Origin: DASPPK01 sp964399235
Lineage (GTDB): Archaea; Thermoproteota; Bathyarchaeia; Bathyarchaeales; Bathycorpusculaceae
Direction: 5' to 3'
Length of the DNA stretch: 28,210 nucleotides
Assembly (NCBI GenBank): GCA_964399235.1
Contig: CAYNQC010000008.1
Coordinates: 1 to 28,210 of the forward strand
Part shown: positions 24,749 to 28,210 of the stretch, piece by piece
How the letters are laid out: the number at the start of each line of letters is the position of its first letter
Numbering within the stretch: the stretch's first letter is position 1
The notes under the pieces: generated by a model
What the model saw: only the letters and a program-made list of their open reading frames with translations
What the model was told of the DNA's origin: nothing
The model's database searches: none
Translations under genes and position numbers: made by a program

Positions 24749-25270
24749 TCACTCACCTTTCTTTCCTAAGTGTTTCAAGAAATGGACGTTGCAAAGCGAT
24801 TTGCTTATGCTGTCAGTATTTCCTTTCGGCAGTGGCGGTAATCCTAGTTGCTCCCTCTTCCTCACTCTCAATTCAGGAATCTTGTACGCATAACCTGATT
24901 CAAGAATGCTTGAACACTGCTCTTTGAAAACCTCAGGCACACACCCTTGCTCTGCGGCCAAGTTTCTCAGTACGCGTATGACGCTCGCCACTTCAACGTC
25001 TTGCGGACATCGGTCTGTACACGTGAAGCATGCGGCGCACAACCATAGGGTGTCGCTGTTCAACACTCTATTTCTGAGGCCAAGTTGAGCCATCCGTATG
25101 ATCTGTCTCGGCCTGTAGGTTTCGCTAAACCTTGCAACAGGGCAGTCTGACGTGCATGTTCCACATTGGAAGCATCTCATCAGCTTCTCGCCGCCGTGCA
25201 TCTTTGAAATTTCATACTTGAATTTTGGATCCATTTCTGAGGCTTTGATCGTTTTCTTCTCTGCTTGCAT
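24749..25270 (-). CDS. hdrC: Heterodisulfide reductase subunit HdrC
   Basis: A 173-residue ferredoxin-like subunit that relays electrons from HdrA to HdrB. Two 4Fe-4S motifs are visible: C33, C36, C39, C43 (CFQCGTCTSDCP) and C78, C81, C84, C88 (CAACFTCTDRCP). The spacing to hdrB is essentially zero, and the mvhD gene ends two bases from the start, so the gene is in the middle of a tightly packed operon. Length is close to the 170-190 residues usual for HdrC. Confidence 0.92.
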   Translation of the reverse strand: MQAEKKTIKASEMDPKFKYEISKMHGGEKLMRCFQCGTCTSDCPVARFSETYRPRQIIRMAQLGLRNRVLNSDTLWLCAACFTCTDRCPQDVEVASVIRVLRNLAAEQGCVPEVFKEQCSSILESGYAYKIPELRVRKREQLGLPPLPKGNTDSISKSLCNVHFLKHLGKKGE

Positions 25271-25272
25271 GA

Positions 25273-25710
25273 TTACTTTTGAACCTCCTTACTTGTCTGA
25301 GGGATAGGCCCAAGCCTTTTTACCTCATCTACCATGTCGCGCACTACGGCGGCAAACTTGTCTCCTTCGCTTGCTGAAATCCATTCCAGCCGGAGACGTT
25401 CAGATTCGATTCCGAAATCCTTCAGAACAGTCCTCAATAAGGTTATCCTGCGCAGTGCCTTGAAATTGCCGCTGATGTAATGGCAGTCCGATGGCAAGTG
25501 GCAACCGGCGATTAGAACGCCGTCTGCACCGTCTTTAAAAGCCTCCAGCACAAAAGCAGGGTCTATTCTGCCACTGCACATTACACGTATGATCCTTATG
25601 TTAGGAGGGTACTGTATCCTGCTCACACCTGCCAGGTCAGCACCTGCGTAGCTGCACCAATTGCAGAGGAAACCGATAATTCTTGGTTCAAAACCGTTAT
25701 TTCCGCTCAT
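25273..25710 (-). CDS. mvhD: MvhD iron-sulfur subunit
   Basis: A 145-residue electron-transfer subunit, the 2Fe-2S protein that connects the hydrogenase MvhAG to HdrA. The signature FLCNWCSYAGAD (C16, C19) is followed by VMCSGRID (C45) and AGCHLPSDCHY (C70, C76), the typical MvhD/FlpD cysteine set. The start overlaps the end of hdrA by 4 bp (ATGA), and hdrC starts 2 nt after it. The presence of MvhD is the main reason to call the complex a hydrogenase-coupled (group 3c) bifurcating Hdr, as MvhD is the physical bridge. Confidence 0.93.
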   Translation of the reverse strand: MSGNNGFEPRIIGFLCNWCSYAGADLAGVSRIQYPPNIRIIRVMCSGRIDPAFVLEAFKDGADGVLIAGCHLPSDCHYISGNFKALRRITLLRTVLKDFGIESERLRLEWISASEGDKFAAVVRDMVDEVKRLGPIPQTSKEVQK

Positions 25711-28208
25711 GCCTTTGCCTCCGTCAACGCAGCCTCAACCTGCGCCAATATTTCCTCCGTTGTGAAATGTCCCATCATGATAGCCTTGGTCGGACATGCT
25801 GTTCCGCATGCGCCGCAACCCTTGCATAAAGCTTCAATCACGTGTGCGATAGGTTTGCCCTCCTTTTCCTTAACTTCAACTGCATTGTAGGGACACAGAT
25901 ATTCACAAATTCTGCAACCGCTACATAAATCTTCAGATACGTTTGCAACAATTCCTTCCATCTCAAGCTTGTCCTTGGAGAGTATAGTTGTTGCTCTAGC
26001 AGCTGCTGCGCATGCCTGGGAAATACTTTCGTCTATGTATTTTGGTGAATGAGCCATGCCGCAGAGGAAAACGCCGTCTGTGGCAAAGTCTACGGGTCTA
26101 AGCTTCATATGCGCTTCCAAGAAGAAACCGTCTTTGGTTAGTGGCACCTTTAGCATTTCTGCCAAATGCTTGTTGTCGGCATTCGGAATTGTTGCTGCGC
26201 TCAGAACGACGGTGTCAGGTTCAACTTCAACTTCCTGGCCGAGGACAGGCTCCCAGAAGGCAACGCTGAGTTTCCCTCCTTCCTTCAGGACTTGTGGCTT
26301 TCTCTCGTCATCATAGTTGATGAAAAGGACTCCTTTCATTGCAGCTTCACGGTAATAGTCTTCTTTGAGACCGTAAGTGCGCATGTCTTTGTACAGGATG
26401 TACACTTCAGTTTCGGGGCTTGTTTCCTTAATTTTCAAAGCGTTTTTTATGGCTTGTCCGCAGCAGATTCTTGCGCAGTTTGGTCTTTCCTCGTTTCTTG
26501 CACCGATACATTGTATCATCAGAACGCTCTTGCCTTTGAACTGGTCTTTAGACAGTTTCTCTTCCAGCTCATGTTGGGTCATGATTCTTTGATCTTGGCC
26601 ATACAGGTATTCTTTAGGTGTATATTCGGTTGCTCCTGTGGCTACTATGACTATGCCGTGTTCGATTTCCTTTTCTCTGCCGTTAGTCTGCTTGATCTTC
26701 GACTTGAAGTTGCCTACAAAGCCGTAGATGCTTGTGACTTCGGCACCAGTGTAAGCGTGTATTTTCTTTTGGCCCATGACTTCCTTAATCAAAGTTTCAA
26801 GCTTCTCTTTTGGGCTTGTCTTCTCTCCCAGCAGATAATGAATATTACGAAGATGCCCTCCTAGCTCCGTTTCCCTCTCAACCAGGTGCACCTCGAATCC
26901 CTGTTTCGCAAGCTCCAAAGCCGCCGTCATGCCTGACACGCCTCCTCCAATTATCAGACCGACTGGTGTGACGTTTATCAACGGCTTCTCCAGCGGTTTC
27001 AGAAGCCTAGCCTTGGCAACGATCGACCGGACAAGGGCTTTGGCTTTTTCAGTTGCTTCTTTCGGCTCATGCATGTGAACCCAGCTACACTGATCTCGAA
27101 TGTTAGTCATCTCAAACAGGTATGGGTTCAACCCTGCTTCTTGCACGGTTTCTTTGAATAAAGGTTCATGCGTACGAGGAGTGCATGAAGCAACGATGAC
27201 ACGATTAAGGCTGTTCTGCTTTATCGTCTCAGCAATAAGCTTCTGAGTGTCCTGAGAGCATGTGTAAACGTTCGCTTCGGCATAAGCAACGTTAGGCAGA
27301 TTCTTTGCATATTCTACGACTTGGGGAACGTTGACTACTCCACCGATGTTAATTCCACAATGACAAACGAAGACTCCTATACGGGGCTCCTCCTTGCTAA
27401 CATCTCTTGCAGCAGGGTACTCCTTCTTTTTGACCAGCTTGCCTCTCTCGTCTGCGACGATGCTCATGGCCTTTGATGCAGCTCCACTTGCCTGGGCAAC
27501 GCTTTCGGGAATATCCTTTGGGGCTGAGAAAGCTCCACACACAAAGACGCCTTCCTTTGAGGTTTCGACTGGGGAAAATGTCTGTGTATCGCAGAATCCG
27601 TATTTGTCGAGTTTAATACCCATGCACGCAGCAAGCTTCTCTGCATCCTTCGGTGGGGTCATCCCAACTGACAGGACAACCATGTCAAATTCCTCTTCTT
27701 TGGGCGTCTCATTTTCAACGTATTGAACAAACAAGTTCTTCGTCTTCGGATCTTCAGTTACTGCGGCCACTCGGGACCTCACGAACCGTATTCCCCACTC
27801 TCCTTGGGCGCGTTCGTAATAGGCGTCAAACTCTTTTCCATAAGAACGCATGTCCATGTAGAAGATTGTGGGATCCAGTCTCGATGGCGTGTGCTCTTTG
27901 GCTATTACTGCCTCCTTCATCCCGTACATGCAACATGCAGCTGAACAATATTTGTTTCCAATTTGATAATCTCTTGAACCGACGCACTGAATGAATGCTA
28001 TCTTCTTTGGAATTTCACCATCCGACGGCCTTAAAACAAGCCCACCATACGGGCCAGAAGCGCTCAGAATGCGCTCAAATTCTATACTCGTCACAACGTT
28101 GGGACATCGTCCATAACCGTATTCGCTCTTCAGACGGGCATCAAACGTCTCAAAACCTGGTGCAAGAATTATTGAGCCGACTTTGAGGGTTACTTCACTT
28201 TCTTTCTG
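25707..28208 (-). CDS. hdrA: HdrA, tandem-module flavoprotein, 5' end outside window
   Basis: The frame is open to the right edge, so the start lies outside; 833 C-terminal residues are visible. HdrA carries the bifurcating FAD and distributes electrons to HdrBC and to ferredoxin. The visible protein holds parts of two HdrA modules. The first (about 28208 to 27450) is a C-terminal flavoprotein half, with FIQCVGSRD and a CSAACC cysteine cluster. After a linker near 27450-27383 a second, complete HdrA starts: VCHCGINIGG N-terminal cysteine domain, SCTPRTHEP, QCSWVH, the FAD-binding GLIIGGGVSGMTAALELA (near 26960), MIQCIGARN with CARICCGQ, and two C-terminal ferredoxin motifs, CSGCRICEYLCP and CKGCGACGTACP. 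The first module's own ferredoxin domain is missing. It overlaps mvhD by 4 bp. Confidence 0.92.
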   Translation of the reverse strand, partial: QKESEVTLKVGSIILAPGFETFDARLKSEYGYGRCPNVVTSIEFERILSASGPYGGLVLRPSDGEIPKKIAFIQCVGSRDYQIGNKYCSAACCMYGMKEAVIAKEHTPSRLDPTIFYMDMRSYGKEFDAYYERAQGEWGIRFVRSRVAAVTEDPKTKNLFVQYVENETPKEEEFDMVVLSVGMTPPKDAEKLAACMGIKLDKYGFCDTQTFSPVETSKEGVFVCGAFSAPKDIPESVAQASGAASKAMSIVADERGKLVKKKEYPAARDVSKEEPRIGVFVCHCGINIGGVVNVPQVVEYAKNLPNVAYAEANVYTCSQDTQKLIAETIKQNSLNRVIVASCTPRTHEPLFKETVQEAGLNPYLFEMTNIRDQCSWVHMHEPKEATEKAKALVRSIVAKARLLKPLEKPLINVTPVGLIIGGGVSGMTAALELAKQGFEVHLVERETELGGHLRNIHYLLGEKTSPKEKLETLIKEVMGQKKIHAYTGAEVTSIYGFVGNFKSKIKQTNGREKEIEHGIVIVATGATEYTPKEYLYGQDQRIMTQHELEEKLSKDQFKGKSVLMIQCIGARNEERPNCARICCGQAIKNALKIKETSPETEVYILYKDMRTYGLKEDYYREAAMKGVLFINYDDERKPQVLKEGGKLSVAFWEPVLGQEVEVEPDTVVLSAATIPNADNKHLAEMLKVPLTKDGFFLEAHMKLRPVDFATDGVFLCGMAHSPKYIDESISQACAAAARATTILSKDKLEMEGIVANVSEDLCSGCRICEYLCPYNAVEVKEKEGKPIAHVIEALCKGCGACGTACPTKAIMMGHFTTEEILAQVEAALTEAKA

Positions 28209-28210
28209 CT

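Noticed and set aside
26166..26864. Long plus-strand ORF opposite hdrA
   Set aside because: It is antisense to well-conserved HdrA FAD and cysteine motifs and resembles no known protein.
1..28210. CRISPR arrays, insertion sequences, long direct repeats
   Set aside because: Reading both strands I found no regularly spaced repeats, transposase motifs or terminal inverted repeats.

Overview
The window looks like a chromosomal segment of an uncultivated archaeon, most likely a TACK-group lineage of the Bathyarchaeia type. The basis is the gene set: an SmAP3-type Sm protein, archaeosine tRNA-guanine transglycosylase, aCPSF2-type beta-CASP nuclease, archaemetzincin, presenilin-type membrane protease, archaeal type IV pilins with their peptidase, and a full Mvh hydrogenase/heterodisulfide reductase cluster. 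Promoters also look archaeal: TATA-like boxes lie 25-60 nt upstream of starts. GGAGG/GGTGA ribosome sites are mixed with apparently leaderless starts, and TTG and GTG starts are frequent. The taxon is an inference; no rRNA or marker tree is available. I recognise no tRNA, rRNA, CRISPR array, insertion sequence or prophage.

Layout. (1) 1-5139, cell surface: the 3' end of an unrecognised gene, a 923-residue pilin-like surface protein with a discoidin-like module and about 25 N-glycosylation sequons, a small type IV pilin, and an archaeal prepilin peptidase. (2) 5208-8408, sugar nucleotides: phosphoglucosamine mutase and a GlmU-like nucleotidyltransferase/acyltransferase, abutting, then an Lrp-like regulator. 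Together they would supply UDP-GlcNAc, plausibly for glycosylating surface proteins such as those upstream. (3) 8409-16618, RNA and protein housekeeping: SmAP3, a PAC2-family protein (convergent, stop codons overlapping), a cytosolic M28 peptidase divergent from a PUA-less archaeosine transglycosylase, aCPSF2, archaemetzincin and an overlapping signal-peptide-peptidase-like protease. (4) 16820-20859: an ADP-forming acyl-CoA synthetase fused to a GNAT domain, a dCTP deaminase/dUTPase-family protein lacking a conserved segment, and a zinc-finger GNAT protein.

(5) 20877-28210, all on the minus strand: an energy-conservation operon transcribed hdrA, mvhD, hdrC, hdrB, mvhG, mvhA, hydrogenase maturation protease. 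Spacing is tight or overlapping. It would encode a hydrogen-oxidising, flavin-based electron-bifurcating MvhADG-HdrABC complex plus the protease that trims the large subunit. The HdrA reading frame leaves the right edge of the window and carries parts of two HdrA modules in tandem, the most unusual architecture seen here.

Nothing here is clearly a new defence or mobile system. The points most worth following up are the tandem HdrA, the pilin-like glycoprotein locus, the PUA-less transglycosylase, the dCTP-deaminase-like protein with a missing motif, and the archaemetzincin/membrane-protease overlap.
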